Of a DNA stretch of 14,538 nucleotides, positions 1-6,711 are shown in pieces. The position numbers and the translations under genes were made by a program. Location: positions 1 to 14,538 of the forward strand of contig SVQJ01000028.1 of assembly GCA_015065395.1 (NCBI GenBank), read 5' to 3'. The notes under the pieces are model-generated. The model did not search any database. It saw nothing but the letters and a program-made list of their open reading frames with translations, and was not told where the DNA came from. The DNA is from Oscillospiraceae bacterium (GTDB lineage Bacteria > Bacillota > Clostridia > Oscillospirales > CAG-272). Each line of letters opens with the position of its first letter. Position 1 is the first letter of the stretch.

Positions 1-992
1 AGATCCTTGCCGGTTATATGCATGGGGCGAAGGTCAACCAGCATAAGGTGGTTGTCGGTACCGCCGGAAACGAGGTCGAAGCCACCCTTGAGAAGTCCGT
101 CGGCAAGGGCTTTTGCATTATTTACGATATTCTGCTGATATTCCTTGAAGGAGGGCTTGAGGGCTTCGCCGAAGCATATCGCCTTGGAAGCGATGATGTG
201 CTCAAGGGGACCGCCCTGCATTCCGGGGAATATTGCCTTATCTATTGCCTTTGCGTGCTCAGCCTTGCAAAGGATAAGACCGCCGCGGGGACCGCGGAGA
301 GTCTTATGAGTGGTGGTGGTAACCACGTCAGCATAGGGAACAGGATTGGGATGAAGTCCGGCTGCAACAAGTCCGGCTATATGTGCCATATCCACCATAA
401 AGAGAGCATCGACTGATTTTGCGATCTGAGAAATGCGTTCAAAATCAATGATTCTGGGATAAGCGGATGCACCTGCAACGATGAGCTTAGGGCGGCACTC
501 CTTTGCGAGAGCCTCCATTGCATTGTAATCTATAAACCCGTTATCGTCAACACCGTAGGGAACGAAATTATAGTTTATGCCGGAGAAGTTTACAGGGCTG
601 CCATGGGTGAGGTGGCCGCCGTGAGCAAGGTTCATGCCCATGATGGTCTCGCCGCTTTTAACGAGAGCCTGATAAACTGCAAGATTTGCCTGGGCACCGG
701 AGTGGGGCTGAACGTTGGCGTGATCTGCGCCGAAAAGCTTGCAGGCACGCTCTATTGCGATACTTTCGACAACGTCAACGCATTCGCAGCCGCCGTAATA
801 ACGGTGAGAGGGGTAACCTTCCGCGTATTTGTTTGTAAGATGTGTGCCCATAGCAAGCATAACGGGCTCGGAAACAAGGTTTTCGCTTGCTATAAGCTCA
901 AGACCTCTTTTTTGTCTTTTATATTCTGCCTCAACGGCTTCTCCAACAGCAGGGTCATAATCCTTGAGCAGATCGATAACAGATTTGATCAT
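1..992 (-). CDS. glyA: Serine hydroxymethyltransferase (3' part beyond window edge)
   Basis: PLP-dependent cytosolic enzyme that converts serine and tetrahydrofolate to glycine and 5,10-methylene-tetrahydrofolate, the main one-carbon source. Reading the minus strand from an ATG at 992-990 gives about 330 uninterrupted residues starting MIKSVIDLLKDYDPAV. Recognisable family motifs follow in order: LELIASENLVS near residue 33, NKYAEGYPSHRYYGG, HSGAQAN, the aspartate stretch FMVDMAHIAGL near 200, and the PLP-lysine motif TTTHKTLRGPRGG with the lysine near residue 230. The family is about 410-420 residues, so roughly 80 C-terminal residues lie outside the window. The start is supported by AAAGGA about 10 bases upstream and by a strong promoter of its own. 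The long plus-strand ORFs here are antisense shadows. Identification is secure; the open question is only what lies beyond base 1. Confidence 0.97.
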   Translation of the reverse strand, partial: MIKSVIDLLKDYDPAVGEAVEAEYKRQKRGLELIASENLVSEPVMLAMGTHLTNKYAEGYPSHRYYGGCECVDVVESIAIERACKLFGADHANVQPHSGAQANLAVYQALVKSGETIMGMNLAHGGHLTHGSPVNFSGINYNFVPYGVDDNGFIDYNAMEALAKECRPKLIVAGASAYPRIIDFERISQIAKSVDALFMVDMAHIAGLVAAGLHPNPVPYADVVTTTTHKTLRGPRGGLILCKAEHAKAIDKAIFPGMQGGPLEHIIASKAICFGEALKPSFKEYQQNIVNNAKALADGLLKGGFDLVSGGTDNHLMLVDLRPMHITGKD

Positions 993-1035
993 TTTTTAGA
1001 AATCCTTTCTTTTAGTGGATTTTATTACAAAGTTC

Positions 1036-1064
1036 ATTATACAATACTGTAGCATTTTTTGCAA
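1036..1064 (-). promoter_or_regulatory. Sigma-A promoter of glyA
   Basis: On the minus strand, TTGCAA (1064-1059) and a perfect TATAAT (1041-1036) are separated by exactly 17 bases. Transcription would begin near 1029, giving a leader of about 37 bases before the glyA ATG, which is too short for a riboswitch. This suggests glyA is transcribed independently of the upstream dGTPase gene, although no clear terminator separates them. Confidence 0.8.
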
Positions 1065-1151
1065 CCGCGTATATGTAAACTTTATTACAAAAAAGGCAAA
1101 AGATTTTTTGGAAATTGCATTATTGGTGCCTATAGTATAAATTGCCGTGAG

Positions 1152-2345
1152 TCAGTCAAAGTATCCCTTGTATTCAATGGTTTTTTCATTTGGGAAAAGG
1201 TATTGGTGAAGCTCTACAAAATAGTCATCAGTCATGGAGGCAATATAATCGGTGACAGTGGTGGGTATGTCCTCTCTGTATGGGGCAGACTTTCGGTAAG
1301 GGGAAGCATTGACCGCCTCAATATGGTGCTTGAATATGGGTGATGATCTGTTGTCATTTTTTAAGTCCTTTTCGAGGCGTTCGAAAAGGCGGATAAACAT
1401 GGGACGGATTATCTGTGCCTGAGGTACGGCAACCTCGTCGCTCAAATATATTTCTTCATAATTGCTTCGTTTTGCACGCTTGAGAGCCTCAAAATATTCT
1501 TTGCTCATTCTGATATGTGGCTTTCCGTAGCTATGCTCGATTATATTAACGCTGAGATTGTTGATTATTTCCGCATTTATGCGTCCGATAGGTCCGTAAT
1601 CGAAAACATCTTCTTCGTTGGAAATAAGACCTGCCTTTTTGGCGTCCTGTCTGTCCTTGCCAAGATAGGAAATGATATCGCAGATACGGACGACGCATCC
1701 CTCCAAAGTACAGGGCATAAGATGCTTGTTGTTTTCCATATTTTGATAGCAGCCTTCAAGCGCCGAATCCAGCTCATCAAAGGTTGTCATTGGGCGGGGA
1801 ATATAGATCTCCTTTTCCATTTCTCCGTTGTGAGATGCGATGCCGTTCAAGGTCTGAAGGGTAATGTTGTAGGGGAAGATACCGTCCAGGACCCTAACAG
1901 AATGTATGTTGTGGGAAAAATGCCGTCTTGAGCGATCGTAATAAAGCTCGTCCAGATATTTCTCTCCCGCGTGTCCGAATGGTGTATGACCCATGTCGTG
2001 TCCAAGGGCTATAGCCTCGATAAGATCAAGATTCAGCGAAAGTGCCTCTCCGATCGTTCTTGCAATACGGGAAACCAACTGCACGTGAAGTGCGCGGCGG
2101 GATATATCGTCGTTTTTGTAGAACGAAAAGACCTGCGTTTTGTCGGCAAAACGGCTGTAATAGGCAGAGTGAAGGATTTTGTCCACGTCTCGGACAAAGG
2201 TCCTTCTCCAGGCATTAGGCCTGTCGTGCCCCTCGCGGCGGCGCACAGCCTTTCTTTCGTCAAAGGCAAACGAGGGCACACTGCCGGTCATTCGGTCATA
2301 CTCCATTCGTTGTATAAGCTCTTTTGAAAGATTATCGTATTTCAT
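1152..2345 (-). CDS. dgt: dGTP triphosphohydrolase-family HD hydrolase
   Basis: HD-superfamily metal-dependent phosphohydrolase of 397 residues, resembling bacterial dGTPases that cleave dNTPs to the nucleoside and triphosphate and so influence dNTP pools. Visible motifs are RRTFVRDVDKILHSAYYSRF followed by DKTQVF (about residues 47-73), the metal-binding set H87, H116-D117 in GHDMGHTPFGHAGE, and D223 in VRICDIISYLGKD. Length and motif order fit the deoxyguanosinetriphosphate triphosphohydrolase-like group. These signatures define the fold and family, but substrate preference (dGTP or broader dNTPs) cannot be read from them. The ATG start is supported by GGAG five bases upstream and a promoter with TTGAAA-17-TATCAT. 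It appears monocistronic: the SpoIIQ-like gene upstream ends in a terminator, and glyA downstream has its own promoter. Confidence 0.88.
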   Translation of the reverse strand: MKYDNLSKELIQRMEYDRMTGSVPSFAFDERKAVRRREGHDRPNAWRRTFVRDVDKILHSAYYSRFADKTQVFSFYKNDDISRRALHVQLVSRIARTIGEALSLNLDLIEAIALGHDMGHTPFGHAGEKYLDELYYDRSRRHFSHNIHSVRVLDGIFPYNITLQTLNGIASHNGEMEKEIYIPRPMTTFDELDSALEGCYQNMENNKHLMPCTLEGCVVRICDIISYLGKDRQDAKKAGLISNEEDVFDYGPIGRINAEIINNLSVNIIEHSYGKPHIRMSKEYFEALKRAKRSNYEEIYLSDEVAVPQAQIIRPMFIRLFERLEKDLKNDNRSSPIFKHHIEAVNASPYRKSAPYREDIPTTVTDYIASMTDDYFVELHQYLFPNEKTIEYKGYFD

Positions 2346-2372
2346 ATTTTCTCCGAAATTCAGTATATTACA

Positions 2373-2401
2373 ATGATATCACTTTTGAGAGCCTTTTTCA
2401 A
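2373..2401 (-). promoter_or_regulatory. Sigma-A promoter of the dGTPase gene
   Basis: Minus-strand TTGAAA (2401-2396) and TATCAT (2378-2373) with a 17-base spacer, each one mismatch from consensus. The start would be near 2366, about 20 bases before the ATG, leaving room for the GGAG ribosome site at 2354-2351. Confidence 0.65.
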
Positions 2402-2459
2402 GACGGATATAGTGAAGAGTTTTTATGTTCAAAAAAACTTTAATAAGACGAAGATAGCG

Positions 2460-2498
2460 AAAAAGCACCCACACAGCGTTAAATGCTCTGTGGGTGCT
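2460..2498 (-). terminator. Intrinsic terminator downstream of the SpoIIQ-like gene
   Basis: Arms 2464-2477 and 2485-2498 form a 14-bp stem with one mismatch and a 7-base loop. Read on the minus strand the stem is followed by a run of five T (2464-2460). It lies about 140 bases beyond the stop of the M23 gene and before the dGTPase promoter, so it should insulate the two. A further repeat arm (2509-2520) can compete for the same pairing; see the repeat entry. Confidence 0.75.
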
Positions 2499-2520
2499 AG
2501 CGCTAAATGCTGTGTGGGTG
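2480..2520. repeat. Short tandem repeat with 24-base period inside the terminator
   Basis: TAAATGCTCTGTGGGTG at 2480-2496 is repeated as TAAATGCTGTGTGGGTG at 2504-2520, one mismatch, offset 24 bases. Both copies are complementary to the same arm at 2466-2477 (the second copy perfectly over 12 bases), so two mutually exclusive hairpins are possible. It looks like a local duplication of one terminator arm. No function is evident. Confidence 0.7.
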
Positions 2521-2570
2521 ATTTTTGCATAATAGACTTTGGCAAACCGTATTATATAGTTTTTTGCGGA

Positions 2571-2587
2571 GCTTTTTTCAAAAAAGC
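2571..2587. repeat. AT-rich inverted repeat between the M23 gene and its terminator
   Basis: GCTTTTTT and AAAAAAGC (2571-2578, 2580-2587) form a perfect 8-base palindrome about a single C. With only G-C pairs at the base it would be a weak hairpin. It sits about 50 bases past the stop of the M23 gene. It may contribute to termination or be incidental. The rest of the 2521-2637 gap shows nothing else I can support. Confidence 0.35.
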
Positions 2588-2637
2588 AATAGTTTTTTAT
2601 CAATGCAAGCTTGAAGATTTAGCAGCGTTATTTCGGT

Positions 2638-3429
2638 TTATTCCTCGTATGAGGGGACTTCGGGAAAATCGATGTATTCCGCCGGGTCCACTGCCTTGCC
2701 GTTGACGGAAAGCTCAAAATGAAGATGGCATTCCTCAGCGATCTCCTCAAGGGCGGTATTTCCTGCCGTTGCTATAACCTGACCCATTTTTACGGTTTTA
2801 CCCACCTCTATACCTGTGGGAAGCTCATCGTAAAGGTTCTGATAGGTGCTGACGGCGCCTCCTGAATGTTCGATGGAAATGCTCATACCCATCATGGGGT
2901 CGTCCTTGATGTCAATGATGGTTCCGTCAGCGGCGGCAGATATATCGCATCCCGAGCTGCAATACAGATCTACTCCCGTATGGGTACGGTAGTCTTCCAT
3001 TGTTTGTGAAAAAACGGGAACGGTGAGACTGCAGGCTTTTAGCACTTCTCCATTCACGGGTGTATGGAATTGTGGAAGGATATTGGCAGGGGGAGTGACA
3101 ACGGTCTGCTCGCTTTCGCTGTCCTTGGCGCTTTGATCGTCATAATTGTCATTTTCTTCGTTTTTATCGGTATCCTTATCGCTTTCGTTAAAGAACACAT
3201 CGTCGGTTTCATTGTCCTTTGAGGGCGCATCGCTGTCGTTTTCCTTATCTCCCATTATCAATGTTCCCGTTGTATCGGCAGCACCCTCCAAAAGCGAGGT
3301 TGAGTCCTTTGATTCTTTTGCAAGGGCAACAGCGATAGCGATAACTACGGCAACCATCATCATTATAACAACAATAGTCACATAAACGCTCTGATTCTGA
3401 GCTTTTTTTCTCTTCGGATTGTTATTCAT
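2638..3429 (-). CDS. spoIIQ: SpoIIQ-like membrane-anchored M23 (LytM) protein
   Basis: Bitopic membrane protein of 263 residues. A short basic N-terminus (NPKRKKAQ) leads into one hydrophobic segment at about residues 14-37, then an Asp/Glu/Ser-rich linker (about 59-108), then a C-terminal LytM domain. The zinc-site residues are present: HTGVD (H150, D154) and HLHF (H235, H237). This layout matches forespore SpoIIQ, which forms the engulfment-stage channel with SpoIIIAH; the B. subtilis protein lacks part of the metal site, whereas clostridial ones are described as keeping it. The frame stays open to a GTG at 3480, but a sigma-F-like -10 box overlaps that region, so the ATG at 3429 (AAAGGA 12 bases upstream) is the likelier start. 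A general cell-wall M23 endopeptidase is the alternative; the promoter match favours SpoIIQ. Confidence 0.82.
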   Translation of the reverse strand: MNNNPKRKKAQNQSVYVTIVVIMMMVAVVIAIAVALAKESKDSTSLLEGAADTTGTLIMGDKENDSDAPSKDNETDDVFFNESDKDTDKNEENDNYDDQSAKDSESEQTVVTPPANILPQFHTPVNGEVLKACSLTVPVFSQTMEDYRTHTGVDLYCSSGCDISAAADGTIIDIKDDPMMGMSISIEHSGGAVSTYQNLYDELPTGIEVGKTVKMGQVIATAGNTALEEIAEECHLHFELSVNGKAVDPAEYIDFPEVPSYEE

Positions 3430-3464
3430 AGATCGTATAATTCCTTTCGGGTTGTTATCGCTTA

Positions 3465-3494
3465 TATTTTTACCATCCACTACCTCTTTTATAC
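3465..3494 (-). promoter_or_regulatory. Sigma-F-like forespore promoter of the SpoIIQ-like gene
   Basis: Minus-strand GTATA (3494-3490), 15-base spacer, then GGTAAAAATA (3474-3465). As I recall it, the B. subtilis sigma-F consensus is GYATA, 15-16 bases, GGNNANAHTR, and every position fits. The start would be near 3458, about 28 bases before the ATG at 3429. It is divergent from the aro promoter, with about 50 bases between the -35 elements. The match is by eye only. Confidence 0.65.
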
Positions 3495-3546
3495 AGATTT
3501 TACTGGTTGATTACGGAAAAAAATCGACATAAGTTACAAAAAAATA

Positions 3547-3575
3547 TTGACAGTAAAAAAAAAGAGGTTTATAAT
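3547..3575 (+). promoter_or_regulatory. Consensus sigma-A promoter of the aro operon
   Basis: TTGACA (3547-3552), a 17-base spacer and TATAAT (3570-3575): both hexamers match consensus perfectly. Transcription should start near 3582, about 24 bases before the leader-peptide ATG and about 190 bases before aroF. Such a strong, unregulated-looking promoter fits control exerted after initiation by the attenuator downstream. Confidence 0.88.
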
Positions 3576-3605
3576 GTGAGTAACTTAATTTTGAGGAATA
3601 CCGAT

Positions 3606-3686
3606 ATGGCAAACAAGTTTTATACCTACAGCTACTTTTACTTTTACTTTACGGTAAAAGATTTTTGTGCTGCAAGGAATGTTTGA
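3606..3686 (+). CDS. Phe/Tyr-rich leader peptide of the aro operon (26 aa)
   Basis: A short ORF, ATG 3606 to TGA 3684-3686, preceded by GAGGA (3593-3597) eight bases upstream. Residues 5-15 read FYTYSYFYFYF, nine of eleven aromatic, and there is one more Phe at 20: five Phe (all TTT) and five Tyr (four TAC, one TAT) in 26 residues, with no Trp. It lies between a consensus promoter and a strong intrinsic terminator in front of a DAHP synthase gene. These are the hallmarks of a ribosome-stalling leader peptide like enterobacterial PheL or TrpL. The peptide itself probably has no role; translation speed over the Phe/Tyr codons would report charging of tRNA-Phe and tRNA-Tyr. The biased composition, proper ribosome site and position make a chance ORF unlikely. 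Confidence 0.87.
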   Translation: MANKFYTYSYFYFYFTVKDFCAARNV

Positions 3687-3718
3687 CCTATATAAGATCA
3701 ATTTTTCACGCAGCGCGG
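3641..3718 (+). promoter_or_regulatory. Alternative RNA structures of the attenuator (pause hairpin and antiterminator)
   Basis: Two pairings precede the terminator. First, CTTTTAC (3641-3647) and GTAAAAG (3654-3660) form a 7-bp hairpin with a 6-base loop within leader codons 12-19; an overlapping CTTTTAC at 3635-3641 could substitute. Second, 3665-3673 (within Phe20-Ala23 codons) can pair with 3710-3718 through six Watson-Crick and three G-U pairs. The latter consumes most of the 5' arm of the terminator and would act as antiterminator. A ribosome stalled on codons 5-15 leaves 3665-3673 free, whereas one reaching the stop codon would cover it. I drew these pairings by eye; folding energies were not computed. 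Confidence 0.6.
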
Positions 3719-3734
3719 CTGCGTGATTTTTTTT
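3706..3734 (+). terminator. Attenuator terminator upstream of aroF
   Basis: TCACGCAGC (3706-3714) and GCTGCGTGA (3718-3726) pair perfectly over 9 bp around a GCG loop and are followed directly by eight T (3727-3734). This is a textbook intrinsic terminator, lying 20 bases past the leader-peptide stop and about 40 bases before the aroF ATG. In that position it would abort transcription of the whole operon unless the antiterminator forms. Confidence 0.92.
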
Positions 3735-3773
3735 GCAGAAGTGCTGTGAATCAATACAAAGAGGGTAGTAAAA

Positions 3774-4781
3774 ATGGTAGCAATACTTAAAAGAGGTGTA
3801 ACCGACAGTCAGATCGAAAGCCTTTGCAAATGGTTCAAATCCAAGGGCCTTGATACCCATATTTCAAAGGGGCATTATCAAACCATTATAGGCCTTATAG
3901 GAGATACCAGTAAGATAGATACCGATCTTCTGGAGGGGCTGGAAATAATTGAATCTGCAACAAGAGTTTCGGAGCCGTTTAAGAGTGCAAACCGCAAATT
4001 TCACCCCGAGGATACGAGAATCGAGATAGCAGAGGGCGTTGCCATCGGTGGAGGGGCCTTTTCCCTTATCGCAGGCCCCTGCTCTGTGGAAAATGAAGAG
4101 CAGATACTTTCTGTAGCTAAAAGTGTAAAGTATGCAGGTGCTTCTGTTCTTCGCGGCGGAGCATTCAAACCTCGCACATCTCCTTATGATTTTCAGGGGT
4201 TGAGAGAAGAGGGTATAGAGCTTCTCCTTGCGGCAAAGCGCAAAACCGGTCTTCCTATCGTGACAGAGATCATGGATGCTTCTCATCTCGAGTTTTTTGA
4301 AAATGTGGATTTGATCCAGGTTGGAGCACGTAATATGCAGAATTTTGAGCTCCTGAAGGAGCTTGGGCATACAAAAAAGCCCATACTTCTGAAAAGAGGT
4401 CTGGCGAATACATTAAAGGAATTGCTTATGAGCGCGGAATATATCATGGCAGGAGGAAACGAAAACGTTATTCTTTGTGAGAGAGGCGTGCGCACCTTTG
4501 AGACCTATACGAGAAATACCCTTGATCTTGCCGCGGTTCCCATGCTTAAGGAGCTTTCTCACCTTCCCGTGGTGGTTGATCCCAGCCATGCAACCGGCAG
4601 AGCACGTCTCGTTCATCCTATGGCACTGGCCGCAGCTGCCGCCGGTGCGGACGGTATTATGATAGAGGTACATAATGATCCTGCAAATGCACTTTGTGAC
4701 GGTGCACAGTCCCTCACGCCTAAGCAATTTGAAAAAACAGCCGCTGCTGTTTTCGCTGTGAGGGATGCCATAAAAATGTAA
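3774..4781 (+). CDS. aroF: DAHP synthase with N-terminal regulatory domain
   Basis: 3-deoxy-7-phosphoheptulonate synthase condenses phosphoenolpyruvate and erythrose-4-phosphate, the entry step of the shikimate pathway. The 335 residues comprise an N-terminal ferredoxin/ACT-like domain (about 1-65) and a TIM-barrel. Motifs include GPCSVE (101-106), LRGGAFKPRTSPYDFQG (126-142), QVGARNMQNF (182-191), LLKRG, ERGVRTFE and VDPSHATGR (268-276). Expected metal ligands are C103, H272, E298 and D309. This is the layout of Thermotoga-type (class I-beta) enzymes, whose N-terminal domain mediates inhibition by Tyr/Phe; sensitivity here is inferred. ATG 3774 has GAGGG eight bases upstream, just past the attenuator terminator. 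As first gene of the operon it is directly exposed to attenuation. Confidence 0.96.
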   Translation: MVAILKRGVTDSQIESLCKWFKSKGLDTHISKGHYQTIIGLIGDTSKIDTDLLEGLEIIESATRVSEPFKSANRKFHPEDTRIEIAEGVAIGGGAFSLIAGPCSVENEEQILSVAKSVKYAGASVLRGGAFKPRTSPYDFQGLREEGIELLLAAKRKTGLPIVTEIMDASHLEFFENVDLIQVGARNMQNFELLKELGHTKKPILLKRGLANTLKELLMSAEYIMAGGNENVILCERGVRTFETYTRNTLDLAAVPMLKELSHLPVVVDPSHATGRARLVHPMALAAAAAGADGIMIEVHNDPANALCDGAQSLTPKQFEKTAAAVFAVRDAIKM

Positions 4782-4824
4782 TTACAGTTTTTTCGCAAAA
4801 GAAAATGAAAGCGGAGTGATTGGT

Positions 4825-5661
4825 ATGACTATTGGAATAGCAGGGCTTGGCCTTATTGGTGCATCTCTTGCGAAGGCATATAAGGCTGCGGGCGAATACA
4901 CGGTGCTTGGGCATGATATAGACCGATCGGTGATAGAGCTTGCCTGTATCGACGGCGTTTTGGACGGAGAGCTTTGCGAAGAACGGATAGGTGAGTGCAA
5001 TCTTATCCTTGTAGCTCTTTATACAGGGGCAGCAATAGAGTACATGGAAAAAATTGCCCCCTTTGTGAAAAAGGAATGCGTGGTGATAGATTGCTGCGGC
5101 ACAAAGAGGAGGGTTTGCGAAAGGGGCTTTGAGATCGCAAAAAGGTATGGATTTACCTATGCGGGAGGGCATCCCATGGCAGGAACTCAGTATTCAGGTT
5201 TCAAATATTCCAGAGCCAATCTTTTTAAGGGTGCTTCCATGATAATCGTTCCTCATCGCTTTGACGATATAGAGCTTACGTCAAGGATAAAGGAAATGTT
5301 GATGCCTGTGGGATTCTCGAGGATCACCATTACCACCGCTGAGGAGCATGACAGGATGATCGCCTTCACCTCGCAGCTTCCACACGTAGTATCAAATGCG
5401 TTCATTAAAAGCCCTACGGCACAGTCACACAGAGGCTTTTCTGCGGGAAGCTACAAGGATCTGACCCGTGTTGCGTGGCTTAACGAGAATATGTGGACGG
5501 AGCTTTTCTTTGAGGACCGGGATTATCTGCTGTATGAGATCGAAACGGTTATTTCCTCCCTTGAGGAATATAGAGATGCCCTTCGGGACGGAGATCGGGA
5601 AAGGATGAAGTGTATCCTTCGCGAGGGAAGGATAGCAAAGGAAAAGGTGGATAAAAGATGA
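4825..5661 (+). CDS. tyrA: Prephenate dehydrogenase without ACT domain
   Basis: Oxidative decarboxylation of prephenate to 4-hydroxyphenylpyruvate, the Tyr branch, using NAD(P)+. The 278 residues show the dinucleotide motif GLGLIG (7-12), an acidic end of strand 2 (GHDID, 29-33) that suggests NAD+, GGHPMAG with the expected catalytic histidine H116, and SQLPHV (H187). The protein ends soon after the helical dimerisation domain; the C-terminal ACT domain found in B. subtilis-type TyrA (about 370 residues) is absent, and so is a fused chorismate mutase. The frame is open to a GTG at 4816, but GGAG sits eight bases before ATG 4825, making that the likely start. Its stop overlaps the aroB start (ATGA), indicating translational coupling. 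Confidence 0.93.
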   Translation: MTIGIAGLGLIGASLAKAYKAAGEYTVLGHDIDRSVIELACIDGVLDGELCEERIGECNLILVALYTGAAIEYMEKIAPFVKKECVVIDCCGTKRRVCERGFEIAKRYGFTYAGGHPMAGTQYSGFKYSRANLFKGASMIIVPHRFDDIELTSRIKEMLMPVGFSRITITTAEEHDRMIAFTSQLPHVVSNAFIKSPTAQSHRGFSAGSYKDLTRVAWLNENMWTELFFEDRDYLLYEIETVISSLEEYRDALRDGDRERMKCILREGRIAKEKVDKR

Positions 5662-6710
5662 TAAGCGTTCATTGCAACACTTCGCTGGAATATGATATTC
5701 TGATTGAAAAAGGTATCATGGAAAAAAGCGGAGAATATATAGAAAAGGCTTTGGGCAAGGGAGCGCGTCTTGCGATCATCACGGACGACAGAGTAGACAG
5801 TCTCCATTTCAAGAGCCTCGAAAAAGCGCTTTCGGGCTTTGATTATGTAAAATATGCTTTTCCCAACGGGGAAGGCTCGAAAAACATAAATATTTACGGG
5901 GAGATTCTTGAATTTCTCGCAGAAAACAATATTACAAGGACCGATGCCGTTGTTGCCTTCGGTGGCGGTGTTGTGGGAGATATGGCAGGCTTTGTTGCCG
6001 CCACATATCTGCGCGGAATAAGATTTGTTCAGATACCGACCACCCTTCTTGCAATGGTGGATTCCTCTGTGGGCGGAAAGACGGGGATCGATCTTGCTGC
6101 AGGCAAAAATCTTTGCGGCGCATTTTGGCAGCCCTCTTTGGTTATATGCGATCCCGAGTTGCTTTCCACCTTGCCTGAAGAAATATTCTCTGACGGAATG
6201 GCAGAGGTCATAAAATACGGAGTTATCAGGGATCGGGAGCTTTTTGAAATGCTTGCCCTTTGCGATATACACGCAAGCATTGAAAAGGTAATTGCAAGAT
6301 GTGTTTCCATAAAAAGAGACGTGGTGAGCGAGGACGAAAGAGAGGGCGGCGTGCGAGCTATACTTAATTTCGGGCATACAGCGGCTCACGGTATAGAAAA
6401 GCTCTCTCATTACGGAATATCCCACGGAAGAGCCGTAGGACAAGGAATGGCAATAGCCTCAAGGGGGGCTGAGAGCCTGGGGCTTTGCTCCGCCGATGTT
6501 ACAAAAGAGATAGAAAAGCTGCTTTGCCGGTACGGCCTTTCGGAAAAGTCGGAGTTCTGCGCTTCGGATATCGCCGAATGTGCCCTTTCCGATAAAAAAA
6601 GAGCAGGGGATACGATAAAGCTGATCCTGCCGAAACGTATAGGCGAATGTATTATTCATAAGATCCCCGTTTGTGAATTGGGAGCGTTTTTTGAAGAGGG
6701 AATGAGATAA
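5658..6710 (+). CDS. aroB: 3-dehydroquinate synthase
   Basis: Second shikimate step: converts DAHP to 3-dehydroquinate with NAD+ and a divalent metal, in the cytoplasm. The 350 residues are normal for the family. Motifs include FGGGVVGD (101-108) and PTTLLAMVDSSVGGKTGID (127-145). Metal-site residues are E183 (MAEVIKYG), H240 (NFGHTAAHGIE) and H256 (SHGRAVGQGM). It overlaps tyrA by four bases and ends one base before the aroA ATG, so it is firmly inside the operon. No unusual features. Confidence 0.97.
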   Translation: MISVHCNTSLEYDILIEKGIMEKSGEYIEKALGKGARLAIITDDRVDSLHFKSLEKALSGFDYVKYAFPNGEGSKNINIYGEILEFLAENNITRTDAVVAFGGGVVGDMAGFVAATYLRGIRFVQIPTTLLAMVDSSVGGKTGIDLAAGKNLCGAFWQPSLVICDPELLSTLPEEIFSDGMAEVIKYGVIRDRELFEMLALCDIHASIEKVIARCVSIKRDVVSEDEREGGVRAILNFGHTAAHGIEKLSHYGISHGRAVGQGMAIASRGAESLGLCSADVTKEIEKLLCRYGLSEKSEFCASDIAECALSDKKRAGDTIKLILPKRIGECIIHKIPVCELGAFFEEGMR

Positions 6711-6711
6711 A

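Noticed and set aside
18..1052. Two plus-strand ORFs (18-416 and 603-1052)
   Set aside because: They lie antisense to glyA, whose minus-strand frame has every family motif.
3430..3480. GTG at 3480 as start of the SpoIIQ-like protein
   Set aside because: It overlaps the sigma-F-like promoter and would precede the likely transcription start; its only purine-rich site is two bases away. ATG 3429 fits better.
3582..3773. T-box riboswitch or TRAP site in the aro leader
   Set aside because: No T-box sequence (TGGNACCGCG-like) and no run of spaced GAG/TAG triplets; the leader is short and contains a translated-looking ORF instead.
4816..4824. GTG at 4816 as start of tyrA
   Set aside because: It overlaps the GGAG that serves ATG 4825, and the dinucleotide-binding strand begins directly after the latter.
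5523..6443. A 306-codon minus-strand ORF opposite tyrA/aroB
   Set aside because: The opposite strand encodes TyrA and AroB with intact motifs; the antisense protein has no recognisable domain and no convincing ribosome site. Similar long antisense frames at 3864-4370, 8496-9089, 10629-11216 and 11926-12621 were dropped for the same reason.
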